Shown here piece by piece: positions 35,384-45,414 of a stretch of DNA of 64,000 nucleotides (position 1 is its first letter; each line of letters starts with the position of its first letter). The DNA lies in NCBI RefSeq assembly GCF_963678635.1, contig NC_087066.1:13562517-13626516 (forward strand), in the 5' to 3' direction. Source of the stretch: Symsagittifera roscoffensis (Eukaryota; Xenacoelomorpha; Acoela; Convolutidae). The notes below the pieces were generated by a model. It was not told where the DNA came from, did no database searches, and saw only the letters and a program-made list of their open reading frames with translations. Both the position numbers and the translations under genes were made by a program.

Positions 35384-35730
35384 TCAGTCCTTCATCTTCT
35401 TGAGCGGGGTGGTTTCCAACTGCGCGTTGAATTCACGACTCGTTCCCTGAAGTTGTTCTGGGTAGCGCAATAGCACGAGCAAATCGCCCAATCTTCCATA
35501 CGTCATAGCGATCAGGGTGAGGAGTCCGTCCAATCTCAGGTCTGCCAAAGCTTGATGAAGAGGTTTGTGGGCCCTTCACGAAATTCTCGTGACCAAACGT
35601 CATGTAAAAAGCTAATATCAGGCCGATCGATAGTTTCCGAATATCTTTGACAAAGCTCGCGATCAGGTTCCGGGAGGCCCTCGGGTAGCACGTTGACAGG
35701 AAGGATGGCGTCCATCCCACTCCCATTCAC
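35384..35730 (-). pseudogene. Unknown gene, part 3 (two short frames)
   Basis: From 35730 a new frame gives ILPVNVLPEGLPEPDRELCQ and WSREFREGP, then near 35560 the reading moves again to LDGLLTLIAMTYGRLGDLL and ends at TGA 35384-35386. The competing 97-residue frame at 35433-35726 is less plausible because its content changes abruptly at both shift points. No domain was recognised. Confidence 0.4.
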
Positions 35731-36262
35731 ACAAGATAGCGTCTGATTGTTCGTATTGTGCCCTCGTGGCCAGAATATCGGCTTGGAACTTATCCAATGA
35801 CATCGTGTTCACGTCCTGCATCAATTGTAACATCATGCCCCCGGCCAACTCCCTCTCGTCAAACAAGTTCTTCAAATACGCGTGTATCTCCTTGATTACC
35901 GCCGGTGCATGCTCGAACGCGTCTTCTCCTAAGGTACACAATCTCGGTGACAAGTACAACCATAAGTTGGTGTGTGGCTTCGTACACAAAGCCAATGCCA
36001 TGAGATCCTCTTCTGCCGATGTCATATTTTTTCTAACTGTTCTCCCCTGCTCATTCTCCGCAGACTCCTTTTGTCTGAACCAGAGATCATCGGCCACCTG
36101 TTGTACCAACAAGTGATCGTCATCTACCCCTGGTCTCAATTTCAGCAATCTGGCGAAGTTGGACAGCTCCAACCCCAGGACTTCATCCAGCACCAACCGA
36201 GTTGTGCTACAATCCTTGAGTCCCTGTATAATATTGGAAATGTCAGCCCAAATGGCAGGAAG
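35663..36262 (-). pseudogene. Unknown gene, part 2
   Basis: In the same frame as part 1, reached through TAG 36263-36265. It is rich in Leu with LVLDEVLGLELSNFARLLKL and DEDAFEHAP-like acidic stretches (LGEDAFEHAP), and is probably mainly helical. It ends around QFQ-like LDKFQADILATRAQYEQ, after which the frame shifts near 35720. No domain was recognised. Confidence 0.45.
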
Positions 36263-36905
36263 CTAGGATCGGGATGGGTAGTAGTTGTTGGGGTCCACCG
36301 TTCTGTTTAGCGCGGGTATTATCACGCTGAATCGTCCCTCTGCTATCGTTGTGACCATCGTGTACTCAAACTGAAGGGGTTCTGGCAATGTGGCGTACCC
36401 TGGTGATAACACAAAGATGACCTTCACTACATTCTTAGTGAAGTGTCGTTGTACTGATGACTCCACCTCGGCCATGGGTGAGAGCATTGTCATTATCGCC
36501 TCTCCTATGACTCCATTGCTCAGGATCGACCCATCCGTCAGACGGGACAACAACCCTCTGCTCTGCAGGTGGTCATTCGAGCCGGCAATTACTATCACCT
36601 GTGGATCCATGCTGACTATCCTTCGCACACTTATCGTCATGCTTGCTGGCTGTCCCCAGTCCAACTTAGGCGCCGTCAAGAAAATCCCATCGGGGCAAAA
36701 GAGGGAACGGGGCGTGTAGAGGTAATCCGAACTGGCCACTATCAGGTATTTGGCAGCCTTTATATCCAAGGGATCATAGGCGACAAACAGGCTGTCATCG
36801 ACTGGTGCCTTCAGTCACGCATATCTCTTGTCGTCTCCTTCCACCGAGGTCGCTCGGGGATAGTCTCTCGAATATTCACCAGGCGCCTGGCCGGGTGGTT
36901 TAGAG
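36263..36905 (-). pseudogene. Unknown gene, part 1: SGNH-hydrolase-like segment
   Basis: The open stretch 36769-36263 contains KYLIVASSDYLYTPRSLF and then DPQVIVIAGSNDHLQSRGLL, in which a beta-strand-like hydrophobic run leads into G-S-N-D at about 36583-36572. G-x-N-D is block III of SGNH/GDSL hydrolases, which act on ester bonds. A hydrophobic VIFVLSPGYA segment follows. The block I G-D-S is not seen: the frame upstream of TGA 36815-36817 continues to about 36905 but is degraded, and an overlapping frame there (36811-37086) runs into a MITE. The SGNH call is a motif-based inference. Confidence 0.45.
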
Positions 36906-37002
36906 AACTACCTGTACATTTTGTGATGATATTGTTAGGCTTATTCTCTGCCAGAAACTTGCCCTTCCGAGCAGATGGTGTCAGTAACCCATTTTTAAAC
37001 AT

Positions 37003-37934
37003 CTGGCTCTTTTCCAGTTTCCCACCCCCTCGTAAAAATCTAAATTGAAGCGTTCGAAATTTGTGCAACCTAGATTCATTAGGCAACCTGCATGTAGAAA
37101 ACGTTCTAAAAACTTGTTCGTTTATTCAAGCTGTCAAATTATAACAATAAAAGAAGGTCATTAAAAGATAGCTTTCGTGATTCAAATATCCGCAAACATT
37201 AAGTTAGGAAACAGAAAATAGCCACAACATTTATTGTTTTGACTTTCGTAATGAAAGTAACGGGATAATTGTGCTCGGGTTTGGTTTTGATTTCTTCAGA
37301 AAATTTTCGACTTTTTAAGTAGTGATTTTCGACGGAATTTTTTTCCACCATTCGAAAAGTATTGCTGTCCTGAGCTTAAACTTGAAAAGGTATTTCACCT
37401 GTGATTGTTTTTTTGTTAAAATTTTGGGGCCACCTTGGGACAATTAACGCGCGATATACTTCGCGCTAATAACGCGTAAGCGGAGATTTAATCCGTCGTA
37501 AAAATCGTTCAAAATAAGTTGAAGGAAACCTATTGGTCATAATTCATTTGTTACTAGGAGCGAACTCTATCACTTTGTTCTTTATATGGCATTTGGGGGA
37601 TGCTTTTCACAAGAAATCTCATTTTTTTTTTTCATTTTATTTTATAACATTACTTCTTTCTGCTACATAGATTTTAAAAAGCAGTCGGAACATTCAGGGC
37701 TTCGCCCTGACATCAGATTTCTTCTTGTTATTGAAATAGGGGATTGGTAACAAGTTTTTTTCCATTTCTACACCCCCTAAAAACACAACGGCACTTCTCT
37801 AGGTCGTGATTTTTTTTCAGGAAAAAGTCCTAGAGTTTGTGCACTCTTAAAATTCGTTTCTGACTCCGAAACGTTTAAGTTTCACATTTGTCTTGCTTGT
37901 TCTAGGCATGAAAATTCCTCTCTGCAAAGCCACA
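37003..37934. repeat. Repeat X, copy 1
   Basis: Starts with GGCTCTTTTCCAGTTTCCCACC, the terminus of the M1 MITE family seen at 58-63 kb, and runs up to the hAT-like MITE. It matches 40094-41051 throughout with some indels. It contains an imperfect palindrome (TTAACGCGCGATATACTTCGCGCTAA near 37444) and CAGGGC-TTC-GCCCTG near 37697. It overlaps the degraded 5' end of the unknown gene's alternative frame. No coding content. Confidence 0.7.
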
Positions 37935-38336
37935 CAGGGGCGGATCTAGGATTTTCTCGAGAGGGGGGCGAATTTTTAAAAATTTCGAAACTTAGGTCGA
38001 CCGAATTGATTTCCTGAGCTCTCCCAAAGCAGAAAAGAGACCTTCTTTTGATCAAATTTTCTGCGCCGCAGGGGAAATTTTAAAAAACAGGCCATAAAAG
38101 GCATTTTTAGGCACTTTTTAGAAAATGTTGACAAAAATATTGCGTTTTTTTTTGGCGCGCGTTCCCCCCTCAAATCAAGTCAATATTGGCGCCAAAGGCG
38201 CCTTTAGAAATTCTTATGGACTGTCAGCAAATATGGATCTCTCAAAATAGTACAAAGGGGGATCCTTTGGGTCGACAGGGGATCGAATACCTGAGGGGGG
38301 AAACGCCCCCCCCCCCCCCCCCTGAATCCTCCCCTG
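37935..38336 (+). mobile_element. hAT-like MITE, copy 1, with target-site duplication
   Basis: Begins CAGGGGCGGATCTAGG and ends with CCTGAATCCTCCCCTG, imperfect inverted termini of the CAGGGGCGGA type. It is flanked by AAGCCACA (37927-37934) and AAGCCACT (38337-38344), an 8-bp duplication with one mismatch, as expected for hAT elements. Poly-G and poly-C tracts adjoin the ends. There is no transposase, so it is non-autonomous. Its 3' subterminal part (GGATCCCCCTTT, GAGATATCCA, GGCGCC) resembles the GC-rich block in the tandem array. Confidence 0.8.
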
Positions 38337-39177
38337 AAGCCACTCTCCATTCATCTATGTCTGGAACAGACAAGACAAACGAGAGAGCTCACAACACAGC
38401 GAAACTACCAGTAGTCCGGAAAATACAGTACGAAATTCCGATCAAGGGGCTTTAACGTTATGTGTTTCTGTTTCGACTTTCGCAAAAAATGACTAAATAT
38501 TTCAGCATGGATTAATTTCTCTTTACTTAGTTAACTTCTGGCGATGGAAATCATAGTTTTCATTAACTTTGATACCACATTGAAGATATCGACTCCCTAA
38601 ATTCGAATTCAAAAAAACATTTTAACACTAACCTTTTTGGGAAAAATCAAGGGGTTTCAAAATTTCCGATTTGGTCATGCTCTGAACTCATTATTTTGCG
38701 CTGTGAAGGTTTTTTTGATGATGCTGAAAAGATAACGCGAATTTCTTTTGTTGCAATTTGAGTTGAGGTAAAATCTCATTTACCAGAAACCATTCGGAAC
38801 CAATAAGGGGGCAGTCAGAACATTCAGGGCTTTGACTTGATAAACCAGCAGTTTTGTTTCTCCTAATATCGAAAGTTGAAAAAGCTTCTATTTACAATTT
38901 GGACCATCAAATAAACAATTGGGAAACTAATTCAATGTTTAAAAATGCTGAATTAATGAAGTTATTTTTCAATCGACTGAGTTCATTGAAATATCGCTTA
39001 AATTGAGTCATTCCAGTGAAATTATAGGTTGAACAACTATTTAAAAAGAATATTCCACGTTTCGCCCCTCTTAAGTCTAGTGGCGCATTTCGCCCCTCAC
39101 ATATTTTGCCCCTTATAAATCCTCACATTTCGTCCTCGCACGTTTCGCCCCTAATTTATTACACAGTTAATTAACGC
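38337..39177. repeat. Right flank of MITE copy 1
   Basis: Shared with 41878-42394 and 45812-46326, which lack about 190 bp after GGGGGCAGTCAGAACATT. It ends in a one-sided array of CACRTTTYGCCCC motifs (39056-39150). No gene content was recognised. Confidence 0.65.
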
Positions 39178-40093
39178 CGATTTCTTAATGTACACTTAGA
39201 ACAATAAAAGAAAATATAAACAAGAGTGGAGTTGGCTCGCATCTCTTTTGGTCCGCACAAAGTGCCCTGTTTCACAGCTAATTGCGACGTCCTCGTCTGG
39301 GGTCAAGTGCAGATGGGTTCACGTGCAGTTGTACCTCATCGACCTTTCAACCACCTTCTTCCTCAACTAATCCTGGGTGAGATGTTGAATTTGATATGAA
39401 TTACTAAACTACAATATACATAGAAAAAATAAAGTATCTCATAGTCTAAGTCAGTTACACAATTGTCAGAAGAGATCTTTAAAAATTTAGAGCTAAGACC
39501 TTGCTGAAGCTATATTAAGAGTCATGAACGTAGTGAATACTTTTATATAGGTCTGGTGATATTTTTTGAATTTTTTTCTTGTATTGAATTTTGTATTCCT
39601 TTTAAGTTCATTTAATTTTCTTGTTTTTTTTAGTTTTAAAAGGAAGACAAACTCCATTATCGAACAGCAATAGTGTGAAGGTCACTAAAAACATGATCGA
39701 TTTCTGGTTTTGAAAGCTGATTTTATTAAACAGATTTCCTAACGGAATAATATATTATCTTTTGCTCCAGTTTTCTGAGATTAAATTCAATTTATTAAAA
39801 AAGTGTTACTAATCATAAACTGTTCTTGAAATTCAAAGAGTCTTAAGGCCACATTTTTTTCTTTGAGCTTCGAAAATTGATGTTTTTTTTTCAAGAAAAG
39901 AGTAATTTTTTCTTTTTTTTCCTTGCGTTCCTGACTCATTTCTGTTGGCTATGTTTTTTGTCCAAAAAATTGAGTTACATAACTTATTTGAAATTACTTT
40001 TGAAGTTTTAAACTGTCATGAAACATGTCAGCATTAACAAGATAACTTTTTTTAAATTTTATCACCTGAGCATTGCGATATAACCCATTTTAA
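39178..40093. other. No feature recognised
   Basis: AT-rich single-copy-looking DNA between two Repeat X copies. No ORF of interest, RNA gene or repeat was identified in either strand. Confidence 0.5.
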
Positions 40094-41051
40094 AATATCT
40101 GGCACTTTTCCAGTTTACCACCTCCTCGTAAAAATCTAAAATCAAGCGTTCAAAATTTTTTTGTGCAACATTCATTCATTAGGCAACCTGCATGAAGAAA
40201 ACGTTCTAAAAACTTGTTCATTTATTCAAGCTGTCAAATTATAACAATAAAAGAAAGTCAATAAAAGATAGCTTTCGTGATTCAAATATCCGCAAACATT
40301 CAGGTAGGAAACGAAAAAGAGCCACAACATTTATTGTTTCGACTTTCGTAATGAAAGTAACGGGATAATTGTGCTCGGGTTTAGTTTTGATTTCTTCAGA
40401 AAAATTTCGACTTTTTAAGTAGCCAGTTTCGACAGAATTTTTTTACATCATTCGAAAGGTATTGCTGTCCTGAGCTTAAACTTGAAAAGGTATTTCACCT
40501 GTGATTGTTTTTTGTTAAAGTTTTTGGGTTTTATGGCTTACCATTTTGGCCACTTTGGGACAAATAACGCGCAATATACTTCGCGCTATTAACGCGTAAA
40601 CGGAGATTTAATCCGTCGTAAAAATCGTTCAAATTAGTTGAAGGAAACCTAACTGTCATAATTTTTTTGTTACTAGAAGCGATCTCTATCACTTTGTTCT
40701 TGATATGGCATGAGGGGGATGCTTTTCACAAGAAATCTCATTTTTTTTTCTTTTTTTTTATAACATTTAATTTCTTCTGCTGCATAGACTTTAAAAGGCA
40801 GTCGGAACATTCAGGGCTTTGTCCTGACACCGAAAGTCTTGTTGTTATTGAAATAGTGGATGGGAACAAGTTTTTTTTCCATTTCTACACACCTAAAAAT
40901 ACAACGACACTTATCTAGGTCGTAATTTTTTTTTCAGGAAAAAGTTCTAGAGTTTGTGCACGCTTAAAATTTGCTTCTAACTCCGAAACATTTAACTTTC
41001 ACATTTGTCTTGCTTGTTCAAGGTATGAAAATTCCTCTCTGCAAAGCCACA
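40094..41051. repeat. Repeat X, copy 2
   Basis: Diverged copy of 37003-37934, again ending just before a CAGGGGCGGATCTAGG terminus. The CAGGGC-TTC-GCCCTG hairpin is degraded to CAGGGC-TTT-GTCCTG. Confidence 0.7.
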
Positions 41052-41110
41052 CAGGGGCGGATCTAGGATTTTCTCGAGAGGGGGGGGGGGCGGATTTTCA
41101 AAAATTTCGA
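41052..41110 (+). mobile_element. hAT-like MITE, truncated left end
   Basis: The first about 59 bp of the MITE, with its left flank as in copy 1, joined at TTTCGAATTAGCG to Ty3/gypsy RT sequence. The joint has a few bases of shared sequence. Confidence 0.7.
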
Positions 41111-41477
41111 ATTAGCGTTGGAATCTCGAGAGCTAAATAAACAAGTTCATAAAAACAAATACCAAATGCCAAACATAGATGAACTTGTAGATACAATAGG
41201 ACAACTTATTTCCGAGAAAAAACAAGGGGAGGTAATTTTTACCACGATGGATCTAACGTACGCGTATGGGCAACTACCACTTAGTGAGGAAACAAGCGTA
41301 TATTGCAACTTTTCCTTGGTGGGCGAACGGTTGACAGGAACATACCAATTTCGGACTGGATTTTACGGGTTAAAGTTCATGCCGGCAGAGTTCCAACGGG
41401 TGATGGACTCAATTCTAAACGAATTCCCACAAGCGAACGCGTTTATTGATGATATTTTGGTAACAACCAAGGGAACA
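41111..41477 (+). pseudogene. Ty3/gypsy RT fragment, copy 1
   Basis: Encodes the central palm of RT: NKYQMPNIDELVDTIGQ, FTTMDLTYAYGQLPLSEETS (first catalytic Asp), FRTGFYGLKFMPAEFQRVMD and FIDDILVTTKG (the YxDD box, with Phe for Tyr). Both ends are cut by MITE sequence. It matches 45048-45414 and 49062-49410. Confidence 0.85.
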
Positions 41478-41877
41478 CAGGGGCGGATATAGGATTTTCT
41501 CGAGAGGGAGGGGGCAGATTTTCAAAAATTTTGAAAATTAGGTCGACCGAATTGATTTTCCGAGCTCTCCCAAAGCAGTAAAAAGACCTTCTTTTGACTA
41601 CATTTTCTGAGCTGCAGGGAAAATTTTGAAAAACAGGCCAAAAAGGCATTTTTAGGAACTGTTTAGAAAATTTTGACAAAAAAATTGCGTTTTTTTGGCG
41701 TGCGCTCCCCCCTCAAATCAAGTAAATATTGGCGACAAAGGCGCCTTTAGAAAATTTTAGGGACTGTAAGCAAATATGGATATCTCAAAATACTACAAAG
41801 GGGGATCCTTTGGGTCGGCAGGGGATCGAATACCTGAGGGGCGAAGCGTACGCCCCCCCCCCCTAAATCCTCCCCTG
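41478..41877 (+). mobile_element. hAT-like MITE, copy 2 (chimeric flanks)
   Basis: Same termini as copy 1, but the left flank is RT (AGGGAACA) and the right flank is AAGCCACT. The flanks do not match, so this is not a simple insertion into RT. Confidence 0.75.
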
Positions 41878-42394
41878 AAGCCACTCTCCATTCATCTATG
41901 CCTGGAACAGACAGGACAAACGAGAGAGCTGACAACACAGCGAAACTACCAGTAGTCCGGAAAATACAGTTCGAAATTCCGATCAAGGGGACTTAACGTT
42001 ATGTGTTTTTGTTTCGACTTTCGCAAAAAATGACTAATTATTCCAGCATGGATTGATTTCTTTTTATTTAGTTAAATTTTGGCGATAGAAATCATAGTTT
42101 TCTTTAATTTTGATACCTCATTGAAGATAACGACTCCCTAAATTCTAATTCAACAAGACATTTTAACACTCATCTTTTTCGGAAAAATCTAGGGTTTTCA
42201 AAATTTCCGATTTAATCATGCTCTGAACTCGTTATTTTGCGCTGTGAAGATTTTATTGATGATGCTGAAAGTGTAACGCAAATTTCTTTTGGTGCAATTT
42301 GAGTTGAGGTAAAATCTCATTTACCAGAAACCATTTGGAACCAAGAAGGGGGCAGTCAGAACATTGAATTGAACAACTATTAAAAAAGGTTGTC
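41878..42394. repeat. Right MITE flank, copy 2
   Basis: Same as 38337 onward but shortened. Leads directly into the motif array at 42395. Confidence 0.65.
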
Positions 42395-42613
42395 CCACGT
42401 TTCGCCCCTCTTAAATCTAGTGACACATTTCGCCCGTTACACATTTTGCCCCTTATCAATCCTCACATTTCGTCCTCGCACGTTTCGACCCTAACTTATT
42501 ACACAGTTAATTAACGCCGCTTCCCTAATGTACACTTTAGGGGCGAAATGTGCCAGTAATTTATGAGGGGCAAAACGTGCGAGGGGCAAAACGTGCGAGG
42601 GGCGAAATGTGTG
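42395..42613. repeat. Facing arrays of CACRTTTYGCCCC, copy B
   Basis: The left half has about five direct copies of CACRTTTYGCCCC at 20-27 bp spacing. The right half has about four copies of the reverse complement GGGGCRAAAYGTG. They flank a 50-bp centre with AGTTAATTAACGCCGCTT. Other copies lie at 46327-46533 and 53325-53680, and a left half alone at 39056-39150. Confidence 0.75.
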
Positions 42614-42639
42614 AATACCCTTAAAAAACTACTCAATTC

Positions 42640-43066
42640 AGCTATAAATTTATGCCATATTTTTGCACAACAAATGGTTCGAAACCACTTGAAACTCGAC
42701 CTGAAACGGAAATTGAGGTGCCTATGTGTGGAATTAACTTTAAAACGTCATCAAAATACTGACCAGCAAAAATGATTTGCTTGTTAAATTTGTAGGTGAG
42801 ATCACATCTGAAGTCAAAAACATGGAAAAAACAGACGAGTTAGACGTTGATGCAGAACAGCTACTTAGAAAAAAAAACTTCCAACATAATCGTCGATTCG
42901 AAACAAAAAGATCTACAGGACGGTTCTACAACAAAACTACATCATCATCCAGGTCCAAATTGACACTGCTGCGTCCAAATTAGAAGTCTAGCAAAGATTA
43001 AACGGGTGGCCAAATTGGAAAGGAACTGTCTCTTTCAAAAATAAAGATTAAAGAGTAACTTGATGG
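42640..43066 (+). repeat. Unknown repeated segment with a short ORF, copy 1
   Basis: Includes an ORF (42777-42983) with LVKFVGEITSEVKNMEKT and LLRKKNFQHNRRFETKRSTG. Repeated at 46540-46985 (frame broken) and 53690-54135 (frame kept, 53842-54048). The polar, basic sequence is not recognised. A TAG/GTGAGA near 42795 could be a splice boundary. It is the host sequence into which the Ty3/gypsy element inserted. Confidence 0.5.
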
Positions 43067-43295
43067 TGTGAGGGGCTACATATTTACATGCCAATCAATT
43101 TAGTTGCTATCCCTTTATTACTTATCTCTGAGAGTTCTCATATTATAATTAAGTGTGGTTTTGGTACCTGCCTGTCAATCAGTCTAGATCTGTCTAGCTG
43201 TTATGCGTTGACCTCCAGTTCAGTGTCTTATTTATGCGAATTAGAAATCAAGTGAATTACCTCTTAAACAGGAACGTTTTGACACTTCCTTGTTA
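43067..43295 (+). repeat. TyC copy 1 5' LTR
   Basis: 229 bp from TGTGAGGGGCTACAT to CTTCCTTGTTA, nearly the same as 46986-47213 and similar to 52881-53108. TGGCGCAG follows directly, a primer-binding-like motif that overlaps the gag ATG. Confidence 0.8.
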
Positions 43296-44347
43296 TGGCG
43301 CAGCAGGCAGATGGTGGGGGGAAAAACCCCCTTAGAATTGTGGCATTCTGGCCTCCAAATCAGGCGGAACCACAACTCCGAATCATTGGAAGCAAAGATT
43401 TCATTGGGCAAGGGTGGCGAAACATGGATTAGTCTCGTCGGAATTTTACTTTCCGTCAACATTAACTGAAGCGCAGATTAATGACCTGGGAGAAATTGGT
43501 GGCAAACCAAGGGAAGAAGGTGAACGTACACTGATATCGAATCTGTACCTAGGTTTGGAACACGAGGGACATCGGGCCTTGCATAATCAGCCTCTACACT
43601 TGAATATGGAAGCAATACGATACCCACGATTTTTGGATACCTGTGTAGCTCTAATCCAGAAAGAGCGAAAGGAGACGTATGAGATGTACCAGATGTTGTC
43701 CAGGAAACAAAAGGAGGGAGAAAGTTTGGAATCGTTCTATGCAGAACTCAGCGGAATGGCGGCGAGATATAATTTGGGTACCCAAGAGCGGAAAATGGTG
43801 AGAGACATATTTATATTCAATATGAGGAACAGGGACGCGCAGAACGAGCTGTGTCGGGAAGTTAAGACTCCGGAGGAAGCATTAAGGTTCGCAATGTTGT
43901 ATGAAAGAGGAGACAAGTACGCAAAGATTTACAATGGCGTCGCATCTGGTTACACGGGAACGGTCTATCCATCGCCAGGGGGTTCTCTGCAGATCAAAAC
44001 GGAACCAATCAACAATATTCGTGGATCCAGGGGACGAAGAATGCCAAGGTAAAGGGGCCAATACCCAAATCAGGGGGGGGGGGGAGATCGAACACAAGAA
44101 CGAATGCAAGAACGGATATCTTACAATTGCGATCAGCCGAACTTCACGCCAGAACACCGACAAACGATGCCCAGCAAGAGCCGTCACATGCAATTTTTGC
44201 AAAAAAGTCGGGCAATTTGAGAGGATTTGTCGGGAAAACGACAGGCACGGGGGACAACCAGTTGGACTAATCCAAGGGGGGAGCCATTTGTTGAAGAGGA
44301 TACTCCCTCGGATGACGTGGGGTCACAAGTTGCGGCAAATTCAGTAG
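43295..44347 (+). pseudogene. TyC copy 1 gag
   Basis: ATG at 43295 opens 45 codons with IVAFWPPNQAEPQLRII. A frameshift near 43394 moves to RVAKHGLVSSEFYFPSTL and the capsid (43414-44052), including the YPRFLDTCVALIQKE and SFYAELSGMAARY segments. A second change around the poly-G run (44070-44082) leads to the nucleocapsid near 44190-44235, C-x2-C-x4-Q-x4-C, in which the knuckle His is Gln. The same first frameshift and the Gln are in copy 2. Confidence 0.8.
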
Positions 44348-44740
44348 GTTTTGTTAAACGAGAACACCACGACTGGTCATCGGAAAGTTCAGACGACTAC
44401 ATGGTTATGGCAATTAGACCTAAGAAAGAGACACTATTGAAAGTTGCCGGAAAAAGTTGCTTTTTAAAATATATATTAATGGACATCCGATGAACATCTG
44501 GATCGACAGTGGATCGCCAATATCCATATTAACACTGGATGAGTTGAGGAAAACAGTGGAACGAGCGACAATCAATTTGAAACAAGATGACATTGAAGAT
44601 GACAAATTTCGGGACTAGAGCAACAATCGGATCAAGCGGCTGGAAGACGAAAGCAGAAGTCCGAGTTATTGGAGGGACCAGACCATCAATCGTGGGACGT
44701 GACTTGATGGGAAAACTCGGACTCCAGGAGAATCAGGAGC
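44348..44740 (+). pseudogene. TyC copy 1 protease
   Basis: After a linker (FVKREHHDWSSESSDDY), a frameshift near 44470 leads to NIWIDSGSPISIL, the D-S-G active site of a retroviral-type aspartic protease. GGTRPSIVGRDLMGKLGLQ is the C-terminal flap-side hairpin. About 40 bp present in copy 2 are missing here (near 44632). Confidence 0.75.
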
Positions 44741-45414
44741 ACGTTGGAGAATCAGATGATGAGCAGATGGACCCGTGGCAACTATACTTTAGTAAGCTAT
44801 TCCCAAAACTTTTTACTAGGATCGGAAAAATTAAAAACTACAAGGTTCAAGCGGAATTTTTCAAAACTCTTGTACCAGTGCAGCAGAACGGACAGAGAGT
44901 GCCGGTAACGGTCCAAGAAAAGGTGGACGACAAGGAGATTGATAAGCTACTAACTCAGGGACATATAGAAAAGTTGAAAGAATGTTCGGATCGATATTTT
45001 GTTTCTCGATATATCGTCATCACCGTAAAAAAAGACGGGTCCGTGAAATTAGCGTTGGAATTTCGAGAGCTAAATGAACAAGTTCATAAAAACAAATACC
45101 AAATGCTAAACATAAATGAACTTGTAGATACAATAGGACAACTTATTTCCGAGAAAAAACAAGGGGAGGTGTTTTTTACCACGATGGATCTAACGTACGC
45201 GTATGGGCAACTACAATTTAGTGAGGAAACAAGCGTACATTGCAACTTTTCCTTGGTGGGCGAACGGTTGACAGGAACATACCGATTTCGGACAGGATTT
45301 TACGGGTTAACGTTCATGCCGGCAGAGTTCCAACGGGTGATGGACTCAATTCTGAACGAATTCCCACAAGCGAACGCGTTTATTGATGATATTTTGGTAA
45401 CAACCAAGGGAACA
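44741..45414 (+). pseudogene. TyC copy 1 reverse transcriptase, cut by MITE
   Basis: Continuous frame with LFPKLFTRIGKIKNYKVQ, QGHIEKLKECSDRYFV, FFTTMDLTYAYGQL and FIDDILVTTKG, then MITE copy 3 ends it. An extra codon or two (SRYIVI against SPIVI) and KYQMLN indicate decay. Confidence 0.85.

Larger units (their letters stand above)
30747..36905 (-). pseudogene. Long unknown gene or element, intronless and broken, about 6.2 kb
   Basis: Collinear minus-strand coding sequence in only a few frame changes: one frame to about 35720, another to about 35560, back to the first to about 34830, then a third to 30747. In-frame stops are TGA 36815-36817, TAG 36263-36265, TGA 35384-35386, TAA 33324-33326 and TGA 32016-32018. 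Between these the frames are long, with coding-like composition much richer in G+C than the rest of the window, and no introns. The intronless structure and the sharp composition change suggest a virus-like or mobile origin, or a retrocopy; no polymerase, protease or capsid motif was recognised. The parts are listed separately. Confidence 0.6.
43067..45414 (+). mobile_element. TyC copy 1: LTR-gag-PR-RT, truncated in RT
   Basis: Ty3/gypsy element of the same lineage as TyB, cut at 45414 by a MITE joint within RT. Nearly the same as the first 2.4 kb of TyC copy 2 and sharing its inactivating changes. No RNase H, integrase or 3' LTR. Confidence 0.85.

Noticed and set aside
37446-37480. ACGCG-rich palindrome as a possible replication or regulatory site
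   Set aside because: It occurs only within the Repeat X copies and is degraded in the second copy, so no independent function is indicated.
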